Positions 43,761 through 53,071 of a DNA stretch of 64,000 bases are shown piece after piece (position 1 is the stretch's first letter; the number at the start of each line of letters is the position of its first letter). The stretch is from positions 1 to 64,000 of the forward strand of contig NZ_RFSK01000032.1 in the NCBI RefSeq assembly GCF_009923995.1. The letters run 5' to 3'. A model generated the notes under the pieces. The model saw only the letters and a list, made by a program, of their open reading frames with translations. It was not told the origin of the DNA and did no database searches. Source of the DNA: Janthinobacterium sp. GTDB taxonomy: Bacteria; Pseudomonadota; Gammaproteobacteria; Burkholderiales; Burkholderiaceae_D. A program made the position numbers and the translations under genes.

Positions 43761-45065
43761 CTAGCCCTGATCCGGGTCGAAATGCTTGCGCAAGCCTTGC
43801 CAGCACGTGTAATAGTCACGTTGCAGCAGTTCGCTGTTCAAGGCGAACGGCGTGGGCTTGATCACGGTGCGCGTCTCGAACATGAAAGCCATGGTATCGC
43901 CCACCTTCACGGGCGCGGACGTGTCGCTGTGCGAGGCCTTGTCGAAGGTCTGCGCATCGGGGCCGTGGCCGGACATGCAGTTGTGCAGGCTGGCGCCGCC
44001 AGGCACGAAACCGGCCGCCTTGGCGTCGTACACGCCGTGGATCAGCCCCATGAATTCGCTGGCCACGTTGCGGTGGAACCACGGTGGGCGGAAGGTGTGC
44101 TCGGCGGCCAGCCAGCGGGGCGGGAAGATGGCGAAGTCGATGGCGCCCAGCTGGGGATTTTCGCTGGGCGCCTGCAGCACGAGGAAGATCGACGGGTCCG
44201 GGTGGTCGTAGCTGATCGAGCCGATGGTATTGAAGCGGCGCAGATCATATTTGTATGGCGCGTAATTGCCGTGCCAGGCCACCACGTCCAGCGGCGAATG
44301 GTCCAGCGTCGTGCGCCACAGGTGGCCGCCGAACTTGGCCACCAGCTCGCACTCGCCGTCGATGTCCTCGTAGGCCGCGTGCGGCGTGAGGAAGTCGCGG
44401 CTGTTCGCCAGGCCGTTCGAGCCGATGGGTCCCATGTCCGGCAGGCGGAAGGCCGTGCCGAAGTTTTCGCACACGTAGCCGCGCGCCGCGCCGTCCGGCA
44501 GGGTCACGCGGAAGCGCACGCCGCGGGGGATGACGGCGATTTCCTGCGGTTCCAGCTCGATCAGGCCCAGTTCCGTGGCGATGGCCAGCCGACCCTGCTG
44601 CGGCACGACCAGCAGTTCGCCGTCGGCCGAATAGAAGAAGCGCTGCATGGAACGGTTGGCCGCGTACACGTGGATGGCGCAGCCGCTCATCGTTTCGGCG
44701 CTGCCATTGCCCGCCATGGTCTGCCAGCCGTCGATGAAGTCCACGGGCGTGGCGCTGTCGGGCAGCGGCAGCGGGTCCCAGCGCAGCTGGTTCGGCGGCG
44801 TCGGCGGCATGGCGTGGAAATCGCCGACGATGCGCGTATTTTCCAGCAAAGCGAATGGCGGATGCTGGCTGGCGGGACGGATGCGGTACAGCCACGAGCG
44901 CCGGTTCTGCGCGCGCGGCGCCGTGAAGGCCGTGCCCGAAAGTTGTTCCGCGTACAGGCCCAGGGGTGCCTGTTGCGGCGAATTCTGCCCCTGCGGCAAG
45001 GCGCCGGGCACGGCTTCCGTGGCAAACTCGTTGCCGAAGCCGCTCTGGTAGCCGGCGCCTATCAT
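43761..45065 (-). CDS. hmgA: Homogentisate 1,2-dioxygenase
   Basis: A 434-residue iron(II) ring-cleaving dioxygenase that turns homogentisate into maleylacetoacetate. The start [18 protein letters not shown] is diagnostic. The metal site is visible in [18 protein letters not shown] (His and Glu) and [16 protein letters not shown] (His). The start overlaps the upstream DUF2783 stop by four bases (ATGA). Full length for the family. Maleylacetoacetate isomerase and fumarylacetoacetase are not in this window. Confidence 0.97.
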   Translation of the reverse strand: MIGAGYQSGFGNEFATEAVPGALPQGQNSPQQAPLGLYAEQLSGTAFTAPRAQNRRSWLYRIRPASQHPPFALLENTRIVGDFHAMPPTPPNQLRWDPLPLPDSATPVDFIDGWQTMAGNGSAETMSGCAIHVYAANRSMQRFFYSADGELLVVPQQGRLAIATELGLIELEPQEIAVIPRGVRFRVTLPDGAARGYVCENFGTAFRLPDMGPIGSNGLANSRDFLTPHAAYEDIDGECELVAKFGGHLWRTTLDHSPLDVVAWHGNYAPYKYDLRRFNTIGSISYDHPDPSIFLVLQAPSENPQLGAIDFAIFPPRWLAAEHTFRPPWFHRNVASEFMGLIHGVYDAKAAGFVPGGASLHNCMSGHGPDAQTFDKASHSDTSAPVKVGDTMAFMFETRTVIKPTPFALNSELLQRDYYTCWQGLRKHFDPDQG

Positions 45066-45247
45066 GCGCTCTCCGCCAGGCCGTCGGCCGCGTCGCGCAG
45101 CAAGCCCTGCACCACGTCGGCCTTGCCGATGGCGCCCATGGCCAGCAGGGCGAAGCGGGCCAGGAACAGGGGCGAGCGCTGTTCGCCCAGGCCGCCCATG
45201 GTGTGGCACAGCTCGGTGTACAAATTATCCAGTTCGATGTCGGTCAT
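45062..45247 (-). CDS. DUF2783 small protein (possible MhaB-type coupling protein)
   Basis: A 61-residue soluble helical protein ([50 protein letters not shown]) of the DUF2783 type. A strong AAGGAG precedes the ATG. It sits between an FAD hydroxylase and hmgA. Pseudomonas putida 3-hydroxyphenylacetate 6-hydroxylase is reported as a flavoprotein (MhaA) plus a small coupling protein (MhaB) beside hmg genes, so this could be the MhaB counterpart. That assignment is from context and size, not from alignment. Confidence 0.75.
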   Translation of the reverse strand: MTDIELDNLYTELCHTMGGLGEQRSPLFLARFALLAMGAIGKADVVQGLLRDAADGLAESA

Positions 45248-45259
45248 GTTGTCTCCTTG

Positions 45260-46939
45260 TTACTTTGATTGGGCGATGCCGGCCGCCGCCAGCGCCCGCG
45301 CCACCTGCCCTGCCTGCACTTGCCGCCAGCGCCCCAGCACGTGGCCGTCCGGGCGCACGAGGTAAAACGTGCCGGGCCGGGCGTCGAACAGCGAGAATAC
45401 CTGCGCCGTGTGGTCCCAGGCGCACTCTTGCGCCCCATTGCGGCAAATCGCCACGGTCGTCAATGGCAAGACATCGCCCAGCGCCAGCAGTTCCGCCGGC
45501 ACGGCGCCATCCTCGCTGAAGTACAGGCCCGTGAAATCGCCATCCGCGCGCGCCACCAGATCGGTAATATACGCCGCTTTTTGCCCGCCGTTGTGCCGCA
45601 GCGCCAGCGGACACTCGGGCAGGACCGTGCCCGGCGCGGGGCCGGCCGCAAACCCGCCGATATCTGGCCCGTTCAGGGGCGACTGCGCGTACGCGATGGC
45701 GCTCGTCTGGCGCGGGTTGATCAGGGAGCGCACGTGCGCATGCTTGCCCGCCAGGCCCAGCACGGCCGTGCGCATGAGATCGAAGGCAAACGTGGGCGGC
45801 GCCATGAATTCCGTGCTTTTCGTGCCGTGGCGCAGGTTTTCACGGGCCGCGTAGACGCGCTCGTCCGAATAGCTGTCCAGCAAGGCCTGCGGCGCCCGGC
45901 CCTGGACGACGTAGGCCAGCTTCCAGGCCAGGTTGTCCGCGTCGTCAATGCCCGAGTTCGCTCCCCGCACGCCGAAGATGGGCACGAGGTGGGCCGCATC
46001 GCCCGCGAACAGCACGGGGCCGTGCCGGTATTTTTCCAGGGTCAGGGCATTCGCCTTGTAGATGGTGATCCACACGGGATGCCACGGCGCCGTCTCGCCC
46101 ATCATGGCCAGCAGGCTGTCCACGCGGGGCGCCACGTTTTCCAGCAGCACGGCCGCCTGCGCATCCTCGTCGTCGCGCAATTGATAGTCGATGCGCCAGA
46201 TATCGTCGGGCTGCTTGTGCACCAGCACGGTCGAGCCGGGATTCGATGGCGGGTCGAAATAGGCGAGGCGCTCCGTGGGGCGCCCGCTCTTCAAATGGAT
46301 GTCGACGATGACATAGCGCCCTTCATAGCTGGTGCCCTGCAACTTCAGGCCCAGCGCCTCGCGCACGGCGCTGCGCCCGCCGTCGGCCGCCACCAGCCAG
46401 TCCGTCTCGATTGTATAGGTGTCATCGGGCGTGGCCACGGTGACGGTGGCGCCATCGGCGCGCTTGTCCACGCCCGTGACCCGCGTCTGCCAGCGGATAT
46501 CGATCAATTCCGGCTGGCGTTCGGCCGCGTCGAGCAGGAATTGCTCGATATGGTATTGCGCCAGGTTGACCATGGGCGGCAATTTCTGCTGCGCGTCTTG
46601 CGGCATCGTAAAGTGCAGCACTTCTTCCTCGCGGTAAAAGCTGCGCCCGCCCGCCCACGGCAAGCCCTTGACGAGAAAACCGTCCAGCGCGCCCAGGCGT
46701 TCGATGATTTCCAGGCTGCGCCGCGAGATGCAGATGGCGCGGCTGCCCGTGCACACGCCATCGTCCGCTTCGATCAGCACGCTGCGCACGCCGTGGCGGG
46801 CCAGGCCCAGAGCCGTGGCCAGCCCTACGGGGCCGCCGCCGACGATGAGGACGGGCACGTGCTGCGTGGCGGCGCCGGCCGGCTTACCGGGCGGATAGAC
46901 TTTCGCCACGTGGGGATAAGGGTGGAAGGTAGCGCTCAT
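45260..46939 (-). CDS. FAD-dependent aromatic monooxygenase, MhpA/MhaA-like
   Basis: A 559-residue class A flavoprotein hydroxylase. It shows the FAD GGGPVG motif (34-39), the DG-type segment of the middle domain (VAADGGRSAVREALGL), and FAGDAAHLVPIFGVRGANSGIDDADNLAWKLA for ribityl binding. A C-terminal thioredoxin-like domain carries FYLVRPDGHVLGRWR. It resembles 3-(3-hydroxyphenyl)propionate hydroxylase. Next to DUF2783 and hmgA it more likely makes homogentisate from 3-hydroxyphenylacetate. GAGGAAA stands before the ATG, and the MFS gene is 21 bases upstream, giving a four-gene operon. Confidence 0.86.
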   Translation of the reverse strand: MSATFHPYPHVAKVYPPGKPAGAATQHVPVLIVGGGPVGLATALGLARHGVRSVLIEADDGVCTGSRAICISRRSLEIIERLGALDGFLVKGLPWAGGRSFYREEEVLHFTMPQDAQQKLPPMVNLAQYHIEQFLLDAAERQPELIDIRWQTRVTGVDKRADGATVTVATPDDTYTIETDWLVAADGGRSAVREALGLKLQGTSYEGRYVIVDIHLKSGRPTERLAYFDPPSNPGSTVLVHKQPDDIWRIDYQLRDDEDAQAAVLLENVAPRVDSLLAMMGETAPWHPVWITIYKANALTLEKYRHGPVLFAGDAAHLVPIFGVRGANSGIDDADNLAWKLAYVVQGRAPQALLDSYSDERVYAARENLRHGTKSTEFMAPPTFAFDLMRTAVLGLAGKHAHVRSLINPRQTSAIAYAQSPLNGPDIGGFAAGPAPGTVLPECPLALRHNGGQKAAYITDLVARADGDFTGLYFSEDGAVPAELLALGDVLPLTTVAICRNGAQECAWDHTAQVFSLFDARPGTFYLVRPDGHVLGRWRQVQAGQVARALAAAGIAQSK

Positions 46940-46960
46940 GATGTTTCCTCTTCAACAATA

Positions 46961-48316
46961 TTATTTGCTGCCGCGGGCAATGGGCAGGGTCAGCACGATG
47001 GCCGCGCCCGCCACCAGCAGCACGCTGGCATACAGCAGGCCCGTGGCAAAGCTGTGCGTGATGTCCTTCAGCCAGCCCACGACGACGGGATTCAGGGCCG
47101 AACCGATATTGCCCGTGGCATTGATGACGGCGATGCCGATGGCGCGCGCCCCCAGGCTCAGGGCCCGGTCCGGCGTCGTCCAGAAGACGGACATGGCCGT
47201 GTAGGCGCCCGTCGAAGCCATGCACACGCCCAGCAGCTGAACGATGGGGCTGCTTGAGCAGGCGGTGCACAGCCAGCCGGCCGCCGACAGCAGCATGGGC
47301 CACACGATGTGCCAGCGGCGCTCCTGCAGGCGGTCCGAGCGGCGGCCCCAGGCGATCATGCCGATGACGGTGCACACTTGCGGGATGGCGGCCAGCAAGC
47401 CAATCTGTGTGTTGCTGGCGTCGCCGCTGAAACTTTTCACGATCAAGGGCGTCCACACGGCCACCATCGCCAGGGTGTTCACCAGGCAGAAATAGGCGAT
47501 GCCGAATTTCAATACGGTGGGCGAGCACATTTCCGCCAGCACCGAGGTTTTCGCTGCTGCCGCGGCGTGCGGCGCCACGGGTTTCTGCTCGGCCGCCAGC
47601 ATGCGCGCCAGCACCTGCCGTTCCAGCTTGCTCAGCCAGTTCGCCTTGGCGGGCGCGTCATCGAGGTAGCCGAACACGGCCAGGCCCAGCAGCACGGACG
47701 GCATGCCTTCGAGCAAAAACAACCATTGCCAGCCCTTCAAGCCCCAGTGCCCATCGAGGCCCAGGATCAGCCCCGACAGGGCCGAGCCGATGGCGGCCGT
47801 GACGGGCATGGCGATCATGAACAGGGCATTGGCCCGCGCCCGGTAGGCGCTGGGGAACCAGTAGGTCAGGTACAGCAGCATGCCGGGCAAGAAGCCCGCC
47901 TCCGTCACGCCGACGAGAAAGCGCAGCGCATACAGGCTGGCCGGGCCGCTGGCGAACAGGGTCGCCGTCGAGGCCAGGCCCCAGGCGATCATCATGGCGC
48001 CGATCCAGCGGCGCGCGCCGATGCGCGCCAGCACGATGTTGCTGGGAATGCTGCAGGCGATGTAGGCGATGTAGAACAGGGTCGTGGCAAAACCGAACTG
48101 GGTGCCGGACAGGCCCAGGTCCTGCATCATGGTCAAGCCGGCAAAGCCGATGTTGATGCGGTCCAGAAAGGAAAACACGAACAGCAGGAACAAGAATCCC
48201 AGCAGGTGGCGCGATACCTTGCGCATGAGCTGCTGTTCCAGCTGGACAGTGGCCGCGTCGGCGACGGGCGCATGGGGGGCGGGTGTGGCGGGGGTGGCCG
48301 CCTGGGCGATGGTCAT
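46961..48316 (-). CDS. MFS transporter (anion:cation symporter type) of the homogentisate operon
   Basis: A 451-residue, 12-helix transporter. FVFSFLDRINIGFAGLTMMQDLGLSGTQFGFATTLFYIAYIACSIPSNIVLARIGARRWI is the characteristic start of the ACS/GudP-like family of organic-acid:proton symporters. The ATG at 48316 has GGAG six bases upstream and is preferred over the one at 48328. First gene of the operon with the FAD hydroxylase, DUF2783 protein and hmgA, so its substrate is probably an aromatic acid such as 3-hydroxyphenylacetate. Confidence 0.88.
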   Translation of the reverse strand: MTIAQAATPATPAPHAPVADAATVQLEQQLMRKVSRHLLGFLFLLFVFSFLDRINIGFAGLTMMQDLGLSGTQFGFATTLFYIAYIACSIPSNIVLARIGARRWIGAMMIAWGLASTATLFASGPASLYALRFLVGVTEAGFLPGMLLYLTYWFPSAYRARANALFMIAMPVTAAIGSALSGLILGLDGHWGLKGWQWLFLLEGMPSVLLGLAVFGYLDDAPAKANWLSKLERQVLARMLAAEQKPVAPHAAAAAKTSVLAEMCSPTVLKFGIAYFCLVNTLAMVAVWTPLIVKSFSGDASNTQIGLLAAIPQVCTVIGMIAWGRRSDRLQERRWHIVWPMLLSAAGWLCTACSSSPIVQLLGVCMASTGAYTAMSVFWTTPDRALSLGARAIGIAVINATGNIGSALNPVVVGWLKDITHSFATGLLYASVLLVAGAAIVLTLPIARGSK

Positions 48317-48419
48317 GCTGGTCTCCATAAGGTGTCGCCCTCCCCTTGTTGTTGTTCTGGGGTGAGAGCGGCCGGATGCTCCGGCGTGCGACACAGTATG
48401 CAGACGTCTACGACCATGG

Positions 48420-48440
48420 CTGTCCCCATTTTGGGGACAG
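48420..48440. promoter_or_regulatory. Palindrome upstream of the aromatic operon
   Basis: CTGTCCCCA-TTT-TGGGGACAG, nine-base arms with a three-base centre, 104 bases upstream of the MFS start. A candidate operator for the homogentisate operon; no known regulator consensus is claimed. Confidence 0.5.
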
Positions 48441-48469
48441 ACGCCGGCCGGAAGGAGTAGAAAACGCAC

Positions 48470-48505
48470 GCAAAAACGGCGGCGCCCCCGGAAAGGACGC
48501 CGCCG
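48470..48505 (-). terminator. Rho-independent terminator of the DUF1842 gene
   Basis: CGGCGGCG and CGCCGCCG form an eight-pair stem with a 13-base loop. On the minus strand, the direction of the DUF1842 gene, it is followed directly by TTTTT. Confidence 0.7.
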
Positions 48506-48534
48506 CCAGGCTTGCCCGCCGTCAGCGGACGGGT

Positions 48535-48933
48535 CTAGCCGCGTTTCTTGATGGGCACGTTGTTGACCTTTTGCTGGTCATAGCTGAAGGAGCCGTGGCC
48601 GCTCCAGTTGTTGTCGGTGACAAAGGTGGCTTCGAACTTGGCCAGGTAGCTGCCGATGGCCGGTGGCGTGGCGGAAACGACGTACTCGCCGCTCAGGCTG
48701 AACACGCGCGTGGCGTTGCCCAGGCCCAGGCCGTGCACGGGGCCGCTGACGGGGCGGATCACCACGCGGCCATGCGGCGGCGTGATCGATTGCGTGATCA
48801 GCGCTTCGCCGCTGACGGTGCCGTCGTCGGGATTGTAAAACAGGGCCAGGTTCAGGATCGGTGCGCCAGGCAAGCCGAGATTGCCGGCGGTCAGAAAGAC
48901 GTGTTCTACCGCATTCAGTTCAGATGAGGACAC
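48535..48933 (-). CDS. DUF1842 domain protein
   Basis: A 132-residue protein with the DUF1842 pattern: FLTAGNLGLPGAPILNLALFYNPDDGTVSGEALITQSITPP, then GLGNATRVFSLSGEYVVS and PPAIGSYLAKFEATFV. A predicted beta-sandwich with no signal peptide; function unknown. I placed the start at the GTG (48933) because AAGGAG stands six bases before it. An ATG at 48960 is in frame but has no ribosome-binding site. It stands alone between two intergenic regions. Confidence 0.8.
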   Translation of the reverse strand: MSSSELNAVEHVFLTAGNLGLPGAPILNLALFYNPDDGTVSGEALITQSITPPHGRVVIRPVSGPVHGLGLGNATRVFSLSGEYVVSATPPAIGSYLAKFEATFVTDNNWSGHGSFSYDQQKVNNVPIKKRG

Positions 48934-48960
48934 AATGGACTCCTTCGGGGAACGATGCAT

Positions 48961-49143
48961 GAGCCATGAATTCCGGAGATCGCGGAGCGCGACAGGCACT
49001 GGCTACCAGCCTTGCTGATGGCCGCCCGGCGCATCAACACTCTGCAGGCAGCATAGTCCCTATTTTCGTAGCAATATGCTCACATTATTGCCTTGAATTC
49101 CAGCAATTTTATGCAGGGGTCCGTATTCGGGATTGGCTAGCAC
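48961..49143. other. Intergenic region between DUF1842 and luxR genes
   Basis: 183 bases, clearly A/T-richer than the rest of the window around 49060-49110. It serves as the upstream region of the DUF1842 gene. No reading frame or hairpin stands out. Confidence 0.4.
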
Positions 49144-49962
49144 TCAAGCCGCTTGCGGCCCTAGACATAGCGCAAACAATTGGCGCTGGCTGGAGATGCC
49201 CAGGCGCTTGTACGCGCGTTTCTGGTAGGTGACGACGCTGGACGGCTGCACGCCCATGCTCTCGGCGATCTCCGCGGCCGTGAGGCCTTCGAGCACGCCG
49301 CGCAGCACGTCGAGTTCGCGCTTGCTCAGTTGCGGGCCATGCTGGCGCAAGCGGGCCAGCATCATGGGCGAGACGCCCTGCGCGGGCTGGCCGTTCAGGC
49401 GGTAGTGGTGTTGCGCCGCGTACGCAAACAGCGGCGACAGGGTTTCGATGGCGGCGATCTCGCCGGGCTGGAACTGACCCTGGCCGCTGTCGCGGTAAAA
49501 ATTGACGGATAGCCAGATGTCGCTGGCCGGCTGCACCAGCAGGGACAGGCGGTCCGACACGTTCGGTCTCTGGTAGCAGACGGCGCGGTAGCCGGGATGG
49601 CGGATCTCGTCGCCCGCCTGCTGGTGCAGCACGATGACGGGATCGGCTTTCGGCTGGCGCGCAGGCGCGATGACGCTCTGGTTGCCGTCGAGCGCATAGT
49701 AATGGCGGGCATAGCTGTCTGCGATATCCTGCAGAAACCGCCCGCCGCGCCGGTCGGCCACGGCCACCGTGCGGGGACGGTTGCCGAATTCATACGCAAA
49801 GATCGTGCACTGGGCGATGGATGCGGCCGTGCTGGCCGTTTTCAGGATGGCGCCCGCCATGGCGTTCACGTCCGCATGGCCGATGGCCGACACCAGGTCC
49901 AGGGCGCGCCCCAGGTCCAGCTGCCCGTCGGCCTGCCGCCGTTCTACCCGCCAGTAGCGCAT
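49144..49962 (-). CDS. LuxR-family transcriptional regulator
   Basis: A 272-residue regulator. The first 190 residues form an unassigned sensing domain (ALDLVSAIGHADVNAMAGAIL..., then DIWLSVNFYRDSGQGQF). The last 65 hold a LuxR/GerE helix-turn-helix: LSKRELDVLRGVLEGLTAAEIAESMGVQPSSVVTYQKRAYKRLGI. There is no acyl-homoserine-lactone-binding signature or receiver domain. It follows msrA by 18 bases on the same strand and has its own GGGAG site, so the pair may be co-transcribed. Targets are unknown; the DUF1842 gene is nearest. Confidence 0.87.
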   Translation of the reverse strand: MRYWRVERRQADGQLDLGRALDLVSAIGHADVNAMAGAILKTASTAASIAQCTIFAYEFGNRPRTVAVADRRGGRFLQDIADSYARHYYALDGNQSVIAPARQPKADPVIVLHQQAGDEIRHPGYRAVCYQRPNVSDRLSLLVQPASDIWLSVNFYRDSGQGQFQPGEIAAIETLSPLFAYAAQHHYRLNGQPAQGVSPMMLARLRQHGPQLSKRELDVLRGVLEGLTAAEIAESMGVQPSSVVTYQKRAYKRLGISSQRQLFALCLGPQAA

Positions 49963-49980
49963 GGCCGTCTCCCGTGACCC

Positions 49981-50490
49981 TTAGTGCTGACCTTGCGGCA
50001 AGACCCAGTCCGGGCGGATGTAGTGGCAGGTGTAGCCATGCGGCAAGCGCTGCAGGTAATCCTGGTGCTCCGGCTCCGCTTCCCAGAACGGACCGGCCGG
50101 CGCCACTTCCGTCACCACCTTGCCGGGCCACAGGCCGGACGCGTCGACGTCGCGGATGGTGTCTTCGGCCACCCGTTTCTGCGCCTCGCTCGTGTAGAAG
50201 ATGGCCGAGCGGTAGCTCGTGCCGCGGTCGTTGCCCTGGCGGTTTTCCGTGCTGGGGTCGTGGATCTGGAAGAAGAACTCCAGGATCTTGCGGTAGCTGA
50301 TGACCTTCGGGTCGAAGATGATCTCGATCGCTTCCGCATGCGTGCCGTGGTTGCGGTAGGTGGCGTTGGCCACGTCGCCGCCGCTGTAGCCCACGCGCGT
50401 GGCCAGCACGCCAGGATAGCGGCGCAGCAGGTCCTGCACGCCCCAGAAGCAGCCGCCGGCCAGGATCGCGGTATCGTTGTCTTGTGTCAT
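49981..50490 (-). CDS. msrA: Peptide methionine sulfoxide reductase A
   Basis: A 169-residue reductase that repairs methionine-S-sulfoxide in proteins. The active-site Cys14 is in [32 protein letters not shown] and [13 protein letters not shown] are also conserved. The resolving-cysteine region near the C-terminus has [14 protein letters not shown] lies nine bases before the ATG at 50490; the ATG at 50499 would be too close. Probably co-transcribed with the LuxR gene downstream. Confidence 0.96.
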   Translation of the reverse strand: MTQDNDTAILAGGCFWGVQDLLRRYPGVLATRVGYSGGDVANATYRNHGTHAEAIEIIFDPKVISYRKILEFFFQIHDPSTENRQGNDRGTSYRSAIFYTSEAQKRVAEDTIRDVDASGLWPGKVVTEVAPAGPFWEAEPEHQDYLQRLPHGYTCHYIRPDWVLPQGQH

Positions 50491-50556
50491 ATTGATCATT
50501 CCTTGATCTGAGATACTGGTATTAATCGTTCATCTTACCCTGTCGCGCGATTTTCT

Positions 50557-51900
50557 TCAGCGGGCCAGCAAGCGTTTCAGCTGCGCCGCCTGGTAGGCGC
50601 CGATGGCGTCGTTGAACAGGCAGCGGATCAGCGGGTCGTCGACGATGTCGGCGTCCATGCGTTCGTCCCGCGTGGCCCCGTCGAGCGGACCGTCGTTGAT
50701 GCGCATGTACATCGACGTCAGCGACTCGCCCAGCGCCAGCGCCGCATGGCATTTCACGAGCGGCACGTCGGTGGTCCAGCCTGGCGCCTCGCCCGTGTCG
50801 GGCACGAGGTCGATCAGGTCGCCGTGCGTGCGGTAATGCAGGACGGTGGCGGCGCCGTCGTGGCCGTACAGCGACAAGCGCCACAGGCGCGGTTGCTGGA
50901 AGTAGCTGTCCCCGGGCAGTTCCATGTCGCGGTAACGCTCGGGCAGGCCGTGGCGGCAGAAATCGAGCACCAGCGCCGTGGCGGCAGCGTCCAGGGCCGC
51001 GAAACGCCGGGCGATGTCGGCCGTGGCGGGCGGCGGCGCCTCTGGCCGGTAATCGAAATCCACGTCCTGCGGCCCCACGGGGAGCACCCAGGGCAAGGAT
51101 TCGGCGCTGCTCACTCCGTGGGCGTCGAGCAGCACGGCCATCGACGGATCGAGGCGGAAGATGCGCGCCTCCGGCAGCGCCGCGCCGATCTCTTCGGCAA
51201 AGCGGCGGTAGGTGATGGGGAACATCGCGTGGTTGTACCAGGACCAGTCTTCCTGCACGAACTGGCAGGAGCTGGGCACGAGGTAGCGGGGAGCGAGCGC
51301 GCGCAGCTGCGGCACCCAGTCATCCGGCAATTCCACCGGGCCGCGCGCCGCCTGCGACGGCGCGATGACGGCGATCTCGCGCATGGTCTGGAACGGCCAC
51401 AGCACCATGTCCCACGGCGCGAAGGCGGCCAGCTGCGCCAGGGTCTCGGGGCCGATCCAGGAATCGACGACGTTGAGCACGTTCAAGCCCCCTGCCCGCA
51501 CCTGGAACAGCGAATCGACGTCGTCGTCCAGCGCGCGGCGCGGGATCACCTCGATGGGGCCCACCCGCACGGGCACGTCGACGTGCAGCCGCTCGACGCG
51601 GGTAAAACCGAGCGCGCGCAGCATGGCGAACAGTTCGTCGAAGACGCAGTACAGGTAGATGGGCGTGGCGCGGTCGAGCACGTCGAGGCTGTCGAGCGAG
51701 CAGTGGTCGTCGTGGAAGTGCGAGATGAAGACGGCATCCCAGCGCAGCCGGCGCACGGCATCGAGGTCGAAGCGCACGGCGGGAAACGCGTGGCAGTTGC
51801 GGCTGAACGGATTTTCGACGATGGGGTCGAAGGCGATGGCCGTGCCTTCGCATTCGAAGACATAGCCGGCGTGCAGGATGCGGGAGATTTTCAGGGGCAT
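50557..51900 (-). CDS. Metallo-beta-lactamase-fold hydrolase
   Basis: A 447-residue protein. The N-terminal part is an MBL-fold domain: ISRILHAGYVFECEGTAIAFDP and the metal motif HFHDDH (61-66, matching HxHxDH). The rest is unusual: WNWYNHAMFPITYRRFAEEI-like helices and a C-terminal beta-rich part (SLYGHDGAATVLHYRTHGDLIDLVPD), so it is longer than UlaG- or NAPE-PLD-type enzymes. The substrate is unknown. Start at 51900 gives the family beginning MPLKISRILHAG. Downstream lies msrA on the same strand, 66 bases away. Confidence 0.8.
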   Translation of the reverse strand: MPLKISRILHAGYVFECEGTAIAFDPIVENPFSRNCHAFPAVRFDLDAVRRLRWDAVFISHFHDDHCSLDSLDVLDRATPIYLYCVFDELFAMLRALGFTRVERLHVDVPVRVGPIEVIPRRALDDDVDSLFQVRAGGLNVLNVVDSWIGPETLAQLAAFAPWDMVLWPFQTMREIAVIAPSQAARGPVELPDDWVPQLRALAPRYLVPSSCQFVQEDWSWYNHAMFPITYRRFAEEIGAALPEARIFRLDPSMAVLLDAHGVSSAESLPWVLPVGPQDVDFDYRPEAPPPATADIARRFAALDAAATALVLDFCRHGLPERYRDMELPGDSYFQQPRLWRLSLYGHDGAATVLHYRTHGDLIDLVPDTGEAPGWTTDVPLVKCHAALALGESLTSMYMRINDGPLDGATRDERMDADIVDDPLIRCLFNDAIGAYQAAQLKRLLAR

Positions 51901-51932
51901 GGGTAAGCTGAATAAACCCAATAGCAAATTCC

Positions 51933-51959
51933 GGGGTCAGACCCGGCGGGTCTGACCCC
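51933..51959. repeat. GGGGTCAGACCC palindromic element
   Basis: GGGGTCAGACCC and GGGTCTGACCCC are exact 12-base complements with a three-base centre (GGC). It follows hemB by about 50 bases and precedes the MBL-fold gene. I recall such elements as dispersed palindromes in Oxalobacteraceae genomes; here it can also act as a terminator for hemB. Confidence 0.6.
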
Positions 51960-52007
51960 AGCTCTTACTTATGGGGTAAAAATAGGCACTAACTTGACGG
52001 ACAATGC

Positions 52008-52982
52008 TTAATACGGATTATTCAGCACGTCCATCGCAAAATACGTAAAGATCATGTCAGCGCCCGCGCGCTTGATGGCGCCCAGGGTTTCCTGCACCAC
52101 GCGGCGCTCGTCGATGGCGCCCGCCTGGGCGGCGAACTTGATCATCGCGTATTCGCCGCTGACCTGGTAGGCGCCGATCGGCAGGCGCGTCACTTCGCGC
52201 AGGTCGCGGATGATGTCCAGGTAGGCCCCGGCCGGCTTGACCATCAGCGCGTCGGCGCCTTCGGCTTCGTCGATCAGCGATTCGCGCACCGCTTCGCGGC
52301 GGTTCATCGGGTCCATCTGGTAGGTCTTGCGGTCGCCCTTCAGGGTGCTGCCGGCCGCGTCGCGGAACGGGCCGTACAGGCCGGAGGCGAACTTGGTGGA
52401 ATACGCCATCACGGGCGTGTCCTGGAAGCCGGCCGCGTCCAGCGCGCTGCGGATGGCCGCCACCTGGCCATCCATGGCCGCCGACGGGGCGATGATGTCG
52501 GCGCCCGCCTGGGCCGCGATGACGGCCTGCTTGCCCAGGTTGAGCACCGTGCTGTCATTGTCCACCGTGTCGCCATGCAGGATGCCGCAGTGGCCGTGGT
52601 CCGTGTATTCGCAGAAGCAGGTGTCGGACATGACCACCATTTCCGGCACGGCGTCCTTGATGATGCGCGACATGCGCGCCACCAGGCCTTCCGGGTTCAG
52701 GGTGTCGCTGCCATGGCCATCCTTGTGGTGCGAGATGCCGAAGGTCATGACGGAGCGCAGCCCGGCGCGCGCATAGCGCTCGACTTCCTGCGCCAGCTTC
52801 GCCTCGGGAATGCGGCGCACGCCGGGCATGGACGTGATGTCGATGAAGTCGCTGGCGCCTTCGTCGACGAAGATCGGCAGGACCAGGTCGCGCGGATTGA
52901 TCTCGGTCTCGCGGAACAGCTCGCGCAGTTGCGGGGTCGCGCGCAGGCGGCGCATGCGCGAAGTGGGGAATTGTGCTGGCAT
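52008..52982 (-). CDS. hemB: Delta-aminolevulinic acid dehydratase (porphobilinogen synthase)
   Basis: A 324-residue enzyme that joins two aminolevulinate molecules for haem synthesis. The zinc-type cysteine cluster is present in [15 protein letters not shown]. The two Schiff-base lysines are in [19 protein letters not shown] and [30 protein letters not shown] is a further conserved block. Full length. Transcribed alone, with an ATG 90 bases before the DUF535 gene end. Confidence 0.97.
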   Translation of the reverse strand: MPAQFPTSRMRRLRATPQLRELFRETEINPRDLVLPIFVDEGASDFIDITSMPGVRRIPEAKLAQEVERYARAGLRSVMTFGISHHKDGHGSDTLNPEGLVARMSRIIKDAVPEMVVMSDTCFCEYTDHGHCGILHGDTVDNDSTVLNLGKQAVIAAQAGADIIAPSAAMDGQVAAIRSALDAAGFQDTPVMAYSTKFASGLYGPFRDAAGSTLKGDRKTYQMDPMNRREAVRESLIDEAEGADALMVKPAGAYLDIIRDLREVTRLPIGAYQVSGEYAMIKFAAQAGAIDERRVVQETLGAIKRAGADMIFTYFAMDVLNNPY

Positions 52983-53071
52983 GGGGTGACTGGCTTCAGG
53001 TTGAGAACGCCGGTCAGTATACGCCCATCACGCCGATTGCGTGGGGCCGCCTGGCAAAAAAGCCGCGCAGG

